A stretch of DNA of 64,000 nucleotides. Source: Mesorhizobium sp. ES1-1. Lineage in GTDB: Bacteria; Pseudomonadota; Alphaproteobacteria; Rhizobiales; Rhizobiaceae. This document shows, in pieces, positions 36,082-45,061 of this stretch. The stretch covers positions 186,001 through 250,000 of the forward strand of contig NZ_JAIUGX010000007.1 in assembly GCF_020164785.1 (NCBI RefSeq). Direction: 5' to 3'. Positions within the stretch are counted from its first letter, which is position 1; each line of letters begins with the position of its first letter. A program made the position numbers and the translations under genes. The notes beneath the pieces are model-generated. The model searched no databases and was not told where the DNA came from. It worked only from the letters and a program-made list of their open reading frames with translations.

Positions 36082-38538
36082 ATGATTCGCCTTATTGGCT
36101 ATTTCTTTGGCATCGGCACGACGCTGGCCCTTCTGGTCGCGGCGGGCATTGCTATTTACATCGGCCATCTGTCGAAGGATCTGCCTGACTACGAGGTGCT
36201 GGCCAAGTACGAGCCGCCGGTTACCACCCGCATTCATGCATCCGACGGCGCGCTGATGGCGGAATACGCACGCGAACGCCGCCTTTACCTTCCGATTCAG
36301 GCCATCCCGGATCGGGTCAAGGCGGCCTTCCTCTCCGCCGAAGACAAGAATTTCTACAACCACCCCGGCATCGACGTGACCGGCCTTGGCCGTGCCATCC
36401 TGGTCAATCTGCAGAATTTCGGTTCCGGCAGGCGGCAGGTCGGCGCCTCCACCATCACCCAGCAGGTGGCCAAGAATTTCCTCTTGACTGCTGACCAGAC
36501 CTACGAGCGCAAGATCAAGGAGATGATCCTCGCCTTCCGCATCGAGCAGGCCTATCCGAAGGATCGAATCCTTGAGCTTTATCTCAACGAGATCTTCTTC
36601 GGTTTCGGCGCCTATGGCGTTGCCGGTGCGGCGCTGACCTATTTCGACAAATCGGTGAACGAGTTGACCGTCGCCGAGGCGGCCTACCTCGCTTCCCTGC
36701 CGAAGGGTCCGAACAACTACCATCCTTTCAAGCATGCCGACCGCGCGATCGAGCGCCGCAACTGGGTCATCGACCAGATGGTCGAGAATGGTTACGTCAC
36801 ACGCGAGGAAGGCGACAAGGCCAAGGCCGAGCCGCTGGGCGTGACGCCGCGCCGCAACGGCACCTATCTTTTTGCCGGCGAGTATTTCACCGAGGAAGTC
36901 CGCCGCCAGATCATCGCCCGTTACGGCGAGAATGCGCTTTACGAAGGCGGCCTTTCGGTCCGCACGACGCTCGATCCAAAGATCCAGCTCATTGCCCGCA
37001 AGTCGATGCAGAGCGGCCTGTTAAAATACGACACCCTGCGCGGATATCGCGGACCGGTAAAGACCATCGACGTGTCGGGGGACTGGGGCGTGCCGCTGGG
37101 CAACGTCAAGGGGCTCGAGGATGTGCCCGAATGGTCGCTGGCGGTCGTACTGGAAAGTTCGGCCTCCGGTCTGACGATCGGGCTGCAGCCGGCGCGGCAG
37201 GCATCTGGGGATATCGTCAAGGAACGTGTGCAGGGGACCGTCAGCAAGGAGGACATGGGCTTTGCCATGCGCCATGTTGTCGGCGGCAAGACCGTCAAGG
37301 CAAAGTCCCCCGCGGATGTGTTGAAGCCGGGCGACGTTATCTTCGTTCAGAAGAACGATGGCGCTGACGGGGCCTACAGCCTGCGGCAGGTTCCGGAAGT
37401 GGAAGGCGGCCTGATTGCCATGGATCCGCACACCGGCCGGGTGCTGGCGATGGTCGGCGGCTTCTCCTACGCGCAGTCCGAGTTCAATCGCGCCACCCAG
37501 GCCATGCGTCAGCCCGGTTCCTCGTTCAAGCCGATCGTCTATTCGGCGGCGCTCGACAATGGCTACACGCCGGCCTCGGTGATCATGGACGGACCCATCA
37601 CCATCCAGAGCGGCAACACCACCTGGACGCCGAAGAACTACGACGGGGGGGCAGCCGGGCCGGCGACCCTGCGCTCGGGCATCGAGAAGTCGCGCAATCT
37701 GATGACGGTCCGCCTTGCCAATGACATGGGCATGAAGCTGGTCGTAGAATATGCAGAGCGCTTCGGCGTCTACGATCATCTGGCGCCCTATCTGCCGATG
37801 GCTCTGGGTTCCGGCGAAACGACCGTCATGCGCATGGTCTCGGCCTATTCGATCATGGCCAATGGCGGCAAGTCGATCAAACCGTCGCTGATCGACCGCA
37901 TTCAGGACCGCTACGGCAAGACGGTCTTCAAGCAGGACGAACGCGGCTGCCAGGGCTGCAACGCACCCGAGTGGCAGAACCAGCAGGAGCCGGAACTCGT
38001 CGACAATTCCGAGCAGGTGCTCGATCCGATGACCGCCTATCAGATCACATCGATGATGGAGGGCGTCGTGCAGCGCGGCACCGGCGCCACCATCGGCGAG
38101 CTTGGCCGTCACATCGCCGGCAAGACCGGAACGACCAATGACGAGAAGGACGCCTGGTTCATCGGCTACACGCCCAATCTCGTTGTCGGGCTCTATATGG
38201 GCTACGACACCCCGCGTGGTCTTGGCCATGGTGCCACCGGTGGTGGTCTCGCCGCGCCGATTTTCAAGGACTTCATGCGCGTGGCGCTGGATGGCACGCC
38301 CAATGTCGACTTCAAAGTGCCGGAGGGCATGAATTTGGTCGCGATCAATCGCAAGACCGGCATGCGCTCCGCGGAGGGCGATCCCGGGACCATCATCGAA
38401 GCCTTCAAGCCCGGCACCGGGCCGGCCGACAGCTATTGGGTGATCGGCATGGGCGCCGACGGCTCCAACGCCACCGGCGGCGCGCTGTCGCCGCAAGCCA
38501 ACCAGGAAATCCAGGACGGCGGCGGCGGACTTTACTGA
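36082..38538 (+). CDS. Penicillin-binding protein 1A (bifunctional glycosyltransferase/transpeptidase)
   Basis: The 818-residue protein has an N-terminal membrane anchor (about 5-27). The GT51 domain has catalytic Glu87 (SAEDKNFYNHPG) and STITQQVAKN. The transpeptidase domain has Ser480-Ser-Phe-Lys483 (SxxK), a serine in SRNLMTVR, and Lys681-Thr-Gly (KTGTT). The insertion between the domains is the usual OB-like segment. It polymerises and crosslinks peptidoglycan on the outer face of the inner membrane, in line with the amidase upstream. Confidence 0.96.
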   Translation: MIRLIGYFFGIGTTLALLVAAGIAIYIGHLSKDLPDYEVLAKYEPPVTTRIHASDGALMAEYARERRLYLPIQAIPDRVKAAFLSAEDKNFYNHPGIDVTGLGRAILVNLQNFGSGRRQVGASTITQQVAKNFLLTADQTYERKIKEMILAFRIEQAYPKDRILELYLNEIFFGFGAYGVAGAALTYFDKSVNELTVAEAAYLASLPKGPNNYHPFKHADRAIERRNWVIDQMVENGYVTREEGDKAKAEPLGVTPRRNGTYLFAGEYFTEEVRRQIIARYGENALYEGGLSVRTTLDPKIQLIARKSMQSGLLKYDTLRGYRGPVKTIDVSGDWGVPLGNVKGLEDVPEWSLAVVLESSASGLTIGLQPARQASGDIVKERVQGTVSKEDMGFAMRHVVGGKTVKAKSPADVLKPGDVIFVQKNDGADGAYSLRQVPEVEGGLIAMDPHTGRVLAMVGGFSYAQSEFNRATQAMRQPGSSFKPIVYSAALDNGYTPASVIMDGPITIQSGNTTWTPKNYDGGAAGPATLRSGIEKSRNLMTVRLANDMGMKLVVEYAERFGVYDHLAPYLPMALGSGETTVMRMVSAYSIMANGGKSIKPSLIDRIQDRYGKTVFKQDERGCQGCNAPEWQNQQEPELVDNSEQVLDPMTAYQITSMMEGVVQRGTGATIGELGRHIAGKTGTTNDEKDAWFIGYTPNLVVGLYMGYDTPRGLGHGATGGGLAAPIFKDFMRVALDGTPNVDFKVPEGMNLVAINRKTGMRSAEGDPGTIIEAFKPGTGPADSYWVIGMGADGSNATGGALSPQANQEIQDGGGGLY

Positions 38539-38661
38539 CGATTGTCACGAGCCGGTGGGCTGGTCATGCGCCGGCCCATTTCGCTTTACAGCCGGGGGCG
38601 CCATCCCTATGTATCGCGCCGACCGAACGCCATTTAAGCAACCAGGATAGAACAGCCAGCC

Positions 38662-39793
38662 ATGCGCGCGGAAACGCAGAACATTGTCGACGAGATCAGG
38701 CAGGCGATCACCCTGCTGAGGAGGCATCTTTGACTGGGATCAGGCCATAAAGCGGCTTGAATACCTGAACGTGCGCGCCGAGGACGCCAGCCTCTGGAAC
38801 GAGCCCCTGGAGGCGCAGAAGCTGATGCGCGAGCGGCAGGGTCTCGAGGATGGGATCGCCTCGGTGAAGCGCCTGACACAGGCGCTTGAAGACAATATCG
38901 GGCTGATCGAACTCGGCGAGGAAGAGCGCGACGAGGGCGTCATCGCCGAGGCGGAGGCCGCGCTCCGTTCGATGCAGGGCGAAGCCAAGGCGCGCCAGGT
39001 TGAGACCTTGCTTTCGGGCGAGGCCGACTCCAACGACACCTATCTCGAAGTGCATGCCGGCGCCGGCGGCACTGAAAGCCAGGACTGGGCCTCGATGTTG
39101 CTGCGCATGTATACGCGCTGGGCCGAGCGCCGCCGCTTCAAGGTCGAAGTGCTGGAAATGCATGACGGCGAAGAAGCCGGCATCAAGTCCGCCACGCTGT
39201 TGATCAAGGGCCACAATGCCTATGGCTGGCTAAAGACGGAATCGGGCGTGCATCGCCTGGTGCGCATCTCGCCCTATGACAGCAATGCCCGCCGCCACAC
39301 CTCCTTTGCCAGCGTCTGGGTCTATCCGGTGATCGATGACACGATCGAGATCGATGTTTCGGAATCGGATGTCCGCATCGACACCTATCGGTCGTCGGGC
39401 TCGGGCGGGCAGCACGTCAACACAACCGATTCGGCGGTGCGCATCACCCATCTCGCCACCGGCATCGCGGTCGCCTGCCAGGCCGAGCGGTCGCAGCATA
39501 AGAACAAGGCCAAGGCGTGGGAGATGCTGCGCTCGCGCCTTTACGAGGAAGAGCTGAAGAAGCGCGAAGCGGTGGCAAACGCCACCGAAGCGTCGAAGAG
39601 CGATATTGGCTGGGGCCACCAGATCCGCTCCTACGTGCTGCAGCCCTATCAGCTGGTGAAGGACCTTCGCACAGGCGTTGAGAGCACGAGCCCGTCGAGC
39701 GTGCTGGATGGCGACCTGGACGATTTCATGGAAGCTTCGCTGTCGCAGCGCATCGAGGGTGGCGCCGGCGAGGTGGTCGCCGACCTGGATTAA
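38662..39793 (+). CDS. prfB: Peptide chain release factor 2 (requires programmed +1 frameshift)
   Basis: RF2 reads UGA and UAA stop codons. The gene starts at ATG 38662, runs 23 codons to TGA at 38731-38733, and then continues in the +1 frame from GAC at 38732 ([13 protein letters not shown]) to 39793; total 376 residues. The sequence shows the hydrolytic GGQ in [15 protein letters not shown] and an acidic N-terminal domain ([15 protein letters not shown]). The stop-codon-reading tripeptide is SPY rather than SPF (VRISPYDSN). The frameshift depends on low RF2 levels, giving autoregulation. Confidence 0.96.
38719..38734 (+). promoter_or_regulatory. prfB: prfB programmed +1 frameshift site
   Basis: An internal Shine-Dalgarno-like AGGAGG (38719-38724) lies just upstream of CTT TGA C (38728-38734), the slip site. 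The spacing and slippery codon match the site known in most bacteria. When RF2 is scarce, the ribosome pauses at TGA and slips from CTT to TTT. Confidence 0.93.
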
Positions 39794-39855
39794 GCCCAGA
39801 CATCGTCGTTTCAAGCAAACGGCGAATTGCTCTATCAGCTTGTGTCTACTGAACT

Positions 39856-39895
39856 CTCCGGGGAAAGCGCCATGCGCTTTCCCCGGAGCCGTTTC
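39856..39895 (+). terminator. Hairpin terminator between prfB and pfpI
   Basis: A perfect 15-bp inverted repeat (CTCCGGGGAAAGCGC with GCGCTTTCCCCGGAG) with the 3-base loop CAT lies between the two convergent genes. It is followed on the plus strand by CCGTTTC, with no long U run on either strand. Confidence 0.65.
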
Positions 39896-39909
39896 ACAAG
39901 CGCCTTGAT

Positions 39910-40503
39910 CTAGGCGTGGCGGATTTCCGTTCCGAGCACCTTCAGGCATTCGCGGATGAAGGCGGCAAGCGCTGTCCAGCCCTTTGCCGAAACCATCGTA
40001 CCGTCGACATAAGCATCGGTGGGTGACAGGTCGATATAGGTGCCGCCCGCCAGCGTCACTTCCGGCTCGCAGGCCGCCAGTGCGGCGACCTTCTTGCCCC
40101 GCACGACACCGTCAACGGCAATCAGGATCTGGACGCCGTGGCAGATCGTGAAGATCGGCTTCTTGGCTTCATGGAAATGGCGAACGATCGCCTGCACGCG
40201 CTTGTCGGTGCGGATGTATTCGGGGCCGCGGCCGCCCGCGCAGTACACGGCGTGATACTGGTCGAGCTGCCGCTCAGCTTCGGAGAAAGTCTTATTGATA
40301 AGCGCGTAGTGGCCCATCTTTTCAGTATAGGTCTGGTCGCCTTCGAAATCGTGCAGCGAAGTCTTGATCACGTCGCCGGCATTCTTGTCGGGGCAAACCA
40401 CGTGAATTGTGTGGCCTACGGCTTCCATCGCTTGCTGGTAGACGAAGATCTCGTACTCTTCGGTGAATTCGCCGGTGAGCATCAGTATTTTCTTGCCTGG
40501 CAT
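39910..40503 (-). CDS. DJ-1/PfpI family protein
   Basis: The 197-residue protein has a DJ-1/PfpI fold with nucleophile Cys121 in ICHGVQ and Glu15 as a likely partner. The family includes glyoxalase III, deglycases, chaperones and proteases, so activity cannot be decided. It is the last gene of the minus-strand ABC-transporter operon, 65 bases after the binding protein, which suggests a role in handling an aldehyde or sugar intermediate. That is inference. Confidence 0.87.
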   Translation of the reverse strand: MPGKKILMLTGEFTEEYEIFVYQQAMEAVGHTIHVVCPDKNAGDVIKTSLHDFEGDQTYTEKMGHYALINKTFSEAERQLDQYHAVYCAGGRGPEYIRTDKRVQAIVRHFHEAKKPIFTICHGVQILIAVDGVVRGKKVAALAACEPEVTLAGGTYIDLSPTDAYVDGTMVSAKGWTALAAFIRECLKVLGTEIRHA

Positions 40504-40568
40504 GGTCGCTTCCTCTCTTGAGTGATGCGCGGGACGCAGTTCCAGCGTCCCGCATTGGCTTCTTGAAA

Positions 40569-41519
40569 TCAGAACGGGGAGTCGGGGAAATAGTATTCCT
40601 TGGCGTTTTCCTGGGTGATCAGCGGCGCGTCAAGTTTGACGGTGCCACGCACCGGCGCCTGGCCAACCAGATTGGCGACGGTCATGTAGATCGCGGTCTT
40701 GATCATCGCCGGAGGGTAGGGGGTCTCGATCGGCGTCATCGCATCGCCGTCGATCACCTTCTTGACGATATCTTTCATGCCGTTGCCGCCAAGGGCCAGC
40801 TTGATATCTGTCCGGCCCGATTGCTTGACCGCTTCCAGCACGCCGAGCAGCATGTCGTCGTCATTGGCCCACACCGCATCGATATGTGGATATTTGGCCA
40901 GATAGTCCTGCATCAGTTTGAACGCTTCATCGCTGTTCCAGTGCGCGTACTGAATGTCCAGCACCTTCAGGCCTGTACCCTTGATCGTATCCTGGAACCC
41001 CTTGATGCGCTCGTCGTCGATAACGGTCGGGATGCCGCGTAGAACGACCAGGTCGCCCTTGCCACCAAGCTTGTCGATCATAAACTTCGCCGTATTGGCG
41101 CCCACGGCGATGTTGTCACCCGCAAGATAGAGATCCTGGACCGAGGCGTCGGTGAGGCCCCGGTCGACGACGGTGATGAAGGTTCCCGCACCCTTGATGG
41201 TCTTCACTGGCTGGGTCAGTTCTTCCGAACTGTAGGGCAGGATGACCAGCGCATCCAGTTTGCGGCTGGCGGACAGGTCCTCGAGGGCGCTCACCTGCTC
41301 GGCGGCCGACGGAGACGTCTTGACGACGACTTCCACGCCCGGAAACGCCGCGTTGATTTCCTTGGCAGCCTGTTGCGCATGATAAACGACGCCCGCGGTC
41401 CAGCCGTGGTCGGCCGCCGGTATCGAAACCGCGACCACTTTCTTGTCTTGGGCCATGACCTGGCCGGCAAGCAGCAGCGAGCCGAGTGCCGCCGCGGCGA
41501 TCCATTTTGTACCGAACAT
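40569..41519 (-). CDS. Sugar ABC transporter substrate-binding protein (ribose type)
   Basis: The 316-residue protein has a signal peptide (about 1-23, VMA-Q) and the type I periplasmic-binding fold: VVAVSIPAADHGWTAGVVYH, LVILPYSSEELTQ, and WANDDDMLLGVLEA. It should bind a sugar or polyol; the ligand is not readable. ATG 41519 is the start. It is 55 bases after the permease gene in the same operon. Confidence 0.92.
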   Translation of the reverse strand: MFGTKWIAAAALGSLLLAGQVMAQDKKVVAVSIPAADHGWTAGVVYHAQQAAKEINAAFPGVEVVVKTSPSAAEQVSALEDLSASRKLDALVILPYSSEELTQPVKTIKGAGTFITVVDRGLTDASVQDLYLAGDNIAVGANTAKFMIDKLGGKGDLVVLRGIPTVIDDERIKGFQDTIKGTGLKVLDIQYAHWNSDEAFKLMQDYLAKYPHIDAVWANDDDMLLGVLEAVKQSGRTDIKLALGGNGMKDIVKKVIDGDAMTPIETPYPPAMIKTAIYMTVANLVGQAPVRGTVKLDAPLITQENAKEYYFPDSPF

Positions 41520-41574
41520 TAACTTCTCCCAGTGGACCTGCAAAAACTTGACCCCGCGTGGTCCGAAAGCGGGG

Positions 41575-42573
41575 CTATTTCGAATTGGAAAACCGCTGGA
41601 TCAGCATGGCGATGATGATGATCACGCCTTGTACGGCGGCAACCAGATATTCGGAGACGAAGTCCGACAGCACCATGAGGTTGGCGATCAGCTCCAGGAT
41701 CACCGCACCGGCCACGGTTCCCCAGACATGCCCCTTGCCGCCACGCAACGCCGTGCCGCCGATCACCACTGCGGTGATCACCTGCAACTCCCAAAGCTGT
41801 CCGGTGGTCGGCGTTGCGGCACCCAGCCGAGGCACATAGCAGATGGCCGCGATCGCGACGCAGACCCCCTGAACGATGTAGGCGATGGTGCGCGTCTTGA
41901 TCACGGAGATTCCGGAATAGCGCGCGACATCCTCATTGGCGCCGACAGCCGCGCATTTGCGACCATATTTCATCTTGTAGAGGATGAAGGATGCGACGGC
42001 GGCGACCGCCACCGAGATCAGGATCGGAATGGGGATGCCCGCTACCGTGCCGAAATAGACCGGCCGGTAGGCTTCACGCAGCGAGCGGTCGATTGGTATC
42101 GTGCCGCCGTCGGTCAGGTAGGTGATCAAAGCGCGGAAAATTCCCATCGTACCGAGCGTGGCGATGAAAGGTTCGATGCGGCCGACAGTGACGATGAGGC
42201 CATTGGCGAGCCCGCACGCCATTCCCACCACGATCGCTACCGCCATGCCGGCGGGGATGGCCCAGATGCCAGCGTGCGGCGCCACCGCGTTCATGAACAT
42301 GATGGTGATGCCGGTGATGAAGGCGGCCATCGAGCCCACGGAAAGATCGAGCCCGCCCGACGAGATGACGAAAGTCGCGCCGACCGCGATAATGGCGATG
42401 AAGGCGCTGCGGGTGATGACATTGGCGAGGTTGGTGGCGGACAGGAAGTCCTGGTTGATCATGAAGCCGACAACCAAAAGCGCTGCCAGCGCAAGGAAGG
42501 GTCCGATATCGGTCCAACTGATGTTGAACTCGCGTTCGCGCCGTGTCGGCGCCGATCCGGTGATCGCGGTCAT
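41575..42573 (-). CDS. Sugar ABC transporter permease (RbsC type)
   Basis: The 332-residue protein has about eight to ten hydrophobic helices and the permease signature with IGGTALRGGKGHVWGTVAGA near the C-terminal end, plus ISSGGLDLSVGSMAAF in the first half. It forms the membrane channel with the ATPase. Its start codon overlaps the stop of the ATPase gene by 4 bases. Confidence 0.93.
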   Translation of the reverse strand: MTAITGSAPTRREREFNISWTDIGPFLALAALLVVGFMINQDFLSATNLANVITRSAFIAIIAVGATFVISSGGLDLSVGSMAAFITGITIMFMNAVAPHAGIWAIPAGMAVAIVVGMACGLANGLIVTVGRIEPFIATLGTMGIFRALITYLTDGGTIPIDRSLREAYRPVYFGTVAGIPIPILISVAVAAVASFILYKMKYGRKCAAVGANEDVARYSGISVIKTRTIAYIVQGVCVAIAAICYVPRLGAATPTTGQLWELQVITAVVIGGTALRGGKGHVWGTVAGAVILELIANLMVLSDFVSEYLVAAVQGVIIIIAMLIQRFSNSK

Positions 42574-44156
42574 TTTGTCTCTCCCTCGGCAACCAGCATC
42601 GGCTTCGCGCCACTGGTCGCCAGCAATGCGACATTGCTTTCGGTCATCGTTTCGCCGGAAACCTCGCCGGTCACTCGCCCCTCGCGCATCACCAGGATGC
42701 GATCGCAGATGCCGATCAGTTCCTGCATCTCCGAAGAGATGACGATGCAGGCCTTCCCCTTGGCGACGAGGCCCTGGATGAAGGCGTAGATCTGCGCCTT
42801 GTTGGCGATGTCGATGCCGCGCGTAGGCTCGTCGATGATGACCACCGAAGGATCGGTCAGCAGCACCTTGGCCAACAGCAGCTTCTGCTGGTTGCCGCCT
42901 GACAACTGGCCGGCCTTGGCGCCAAGCGACTTCAGCCTGATGTCATACGTCCCGACGGCCACTTCCAACGCCGCAGCCTCGCGGCGTCTCCCCATGGCTA
43001 GGCCGGGATGGAATGCGCCGAGCGCGGAAAGCGTCAGGTTCGGGGCAAGTCGTTCATGCAGCAGCAGTCCCTTACCCTTGCGATCCTCTGTCAGGTAGCC
43101 GATGCCGGCATCGATGGCGGCGCGCTGCGAATGGAAGTGGACCGTCTTGCCCTCGAGTTCGACCGTCGCGGTCGCAGGGCGCAGACCGACGATGCCTTCG
43201 AACAGTTCGGTGCGCCCGGCGCCGATCATGCCGGCAAAGCCGAGGATTTCGCCTTTGTGGACGGTGAAGGACACGTCCTTGGCATGGCCGGGGACGGTGG
43301 CGTTGCGCACGCTCAGCATGGGGACGCCGCAAGGCGCGGCGCTCTTTTGCGGGTAGAGCGCTGCCAGTTCGCGGCCGACCATCAGACGCGCCATGTCCAT
43401 CTGGTTCAACGTCTTGCCGGGATAAGTGCCGACCATCTTGCCGTCGCGCAGCACCGTGACCTTGTCGGCGATCCGCTGCACCTCGTCCAGCCGGTGACTG
43501 ATATAGAGCACCGCCGTCCCATGCGCCTTCAACTGCAGGACGATCTCCAGCAGCCGCTCGACCTCATCGCCGGTCAACACGGCGGTCGGTTCGTCGAAGA
43601 TCACCACCCGGTAGTCGTCGAGCAGCGCGCGGGCGATCTGCACCATCTGCCTGTCGGCGAGGGAGATGTCGCGCACCAGCGCTGTCGGCGAGACCATACA
43701 GCCGATCTGTGCCAGTTTCTCCGCCGCCAGCCGCCGCATGGCGCGGTCGTCCACAACGGCCCCGTGCGAAAGCTCGCGTCCGAGAAACAGATTGTCGGCC
43801 ACCGTCAACGCTTCGGCGAGCAGGATTTCCTGATGGACCAGCGCTATGCCGGCATTCTGCGCCTGGGCTGGCCGAATGAATTTCACCGGGACGCCGCCCA
43901 TGGACAACGAGCCCCGCGTCGGTTCGACATAGCCTGAGAGCAGCCGCATCAAGGTGGACTTGCCGGCGCCGTTCTCGCCGATGATGGCGTGAATCTCGCC
44001 GGGCAGAATGTCGAGCTTGATGTCGGACAGTACGGTCACCGGGCCATACTGCTTCGACAGGTTTTCAGCATGCAGAACCGGTTCGGCGGCACCCGGCGCC
44101 TCGCCGAGTCGCAACGTGCTTCCTCCCTCTGCGACAATATTGGCGGCAAGCGACAT
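42570..44156 (-). CDS. Sugar ABC transporter ATP-binding protein (RbsA type)
   Basis: The 528-residue protein contains two ABC ATPase modules. The first has Walker A GENGAGKST and Walker B VVIFDEPTAVL. In the second, Walker A is degenerate (GMIGAGRTEL), as is typical of RbsA-type proteins, while the signature LSGGNQQKLLLAK and DEPTRGIDI are intact. The start is 12 bases downstream of gntR. The end overlaps the permease gene. Confidence 0.95.
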   Translation of the reverse strand: MSLAANIVAEGGSTLRLGEAPGAAEPVLHAENLSKQYGPVTVLSDIKLDILPGEIHAIIGENGAGKSTLMRLLSGYVEPTRGSLSMGGVPVKFIRPAQAQNAGIALVHQEILLAEALTVADNLFLGRELSHGAVVDDRAMRRLAAEKLAQIGCMVSPTALVRDISLADRQMVQIARALLDDYRVVIFDEPTAVLTGDEVERLLEIVLQLKAHGTAVLYISHRLDEVQRIADKVTVLRDGKMVGTYPGKTLNQMDMARLMVGRELAALYPQKSAAPCGVPMLSVRNATVPGHAKDVSFTVHKGEILGFAGMIGAGRTELFEGIVGLRPATATVELEGKTVHFHSQRAAIDAGIGYLTEDRKGKGLLLHERLAPNLTLSALGAFHPGLAMGRRREAAALEVAVGTYDIRLKSLGAKAGQLSGGNQQKLLLAKVLLTDPSVVIIDEPTRGIDIANKAQIYAFIQGLVAKGKACIVISSEMQELIGICDRILVMREGRVTGEVSGETMTESNVALLATSGAKPMLVAEGETK

Positions 44157-44167
44157 CGGTTACGGCC

Positions 44168-44869
44168 TCAATCGAACGCCGGCAGCAGGCGATCGCGCGA
44201 GTGCTCGATGTGGACGCGCATGGCCCGCTCGGCGGCATCCGGGTCGGCTGAGCCGAACGCTGCCAGGATCGCCTCATGCTCGTCGAGGGCGTCCTCGGTC
44301 ACGCGTGAATGGAACATCAGGCGAAAGATATGGAAGTGGGTGTGCTGGTGGCTCAATGTCTCGCGAATGAGCTGGTTCTCGGAGAACTCCATGATCTTGT
44401 CGTGGAAGATTGCGTCCTGCCTTGCGAAGTTCGAATAGCGCAGCCGATCGTCCTTGCCGCCGCGGCGCGACATGACGCCGGCCGCCTCGAGCAAGACGTT
44501 GAGCTTGGCCTCGTCCATGACGGCGGCAGCTTTCGCCGCGCCGTGCGGTTCGAGCAGAAGGCGCATCTCGTACAATTCGTCGAAACGGCGCCGCGTGATC
44601 TGCGGGGAGGCGCGATAACCAATCAGATGGGTCTTAAGCACCAGCCCTTCGCCTTCGAGGCGGCCGAGCGCCTCGCGGATGGGGGTGTGCGAGACATTGA
44701 ACTCCTTGACGAGGCTGTCGACCGTGATGCGCGAACCGGGCGCGATCTTCAGTGCCATCAGTTGGGCGAAAATCGCCTCGTAGACGTCCTCGACCAGACT
44801 ATTGGAACGCTGGATGCGGCCGGCGCCAGCGATCGTATCGGTCGTATCGGGTATGTTCGCAGTCTGCAT
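44168..44869 (-). CDS. GntR family transcriptional regulator (FCD/FadR subfamily)
   Basis: The 233-residue protein starts at ATG 44869. The N-terminal winged helix has YEAIFAQLMALKIAPGSRIT and VSHTPIREALGRLEGEGL. The C-terminal FCD domain (about 95-220) includes RFDELYEMRLLLEPHGA and the metal-binding histidine in DAIFHDKIME. It is likely a repressor of the operon it leads and of the divergent arm. A candidate operator is at 44921. Confidence 0.93.
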   Translation of the reverse strand: MQTANIPDTTDTIAGAGRIQRSNSLVEDVYEAIFAQLMALKIAPGSRITVDSLVKEFNVSHTPIREALGRLEGEGLVLKTHLIGYRASPQITRRRFDELYEMRLLLEPHGAAKAAAVMDEAKLNVLLEAAGVMSRRGGKDDRLRYSNFARQDAIFHDKIMEFSENQLIRETLSHQHTHFHIFRLMFHSRVTEDALDEHEAILAAFGSADPDAAERAMRVHIEHSRDRLLPAFD

Positions 44870-44920
44870 CTTTTGCCTCTTGACAGAGAGGATGGCTAAC
44901 ACGATGCTCCGGTCGATGCA

Positions 44921-44939
44921 ATCCTATATCCTATACGAT
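44921..44939. promoter_or_regulatory. Candidate GntR operator
   Basis: ATCCTATATCCTATACGAT lies between divergent gntR and the alcohol dehydrogenase gene. ATCCTATACGAT is a near-palindrome (ATCNTATANGAT), and TCCTATA is repeated in direct orientation. FCD-type regulators often bind TATA-centred palindromes. No experimental support is available. Confidence 0.5.
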
Positions 44940-45061
44940 TTTAAAGCGGATATGTTCTAGCGGTCGGGGCGAGCTTGAGACGGTGATTTTTCCGAGCCGA
45001 GTTCGCCTGGCCGTGCTCCACCCGCAACTGAAACAGCCGAAGCCAAAGGACGCTGATCATC

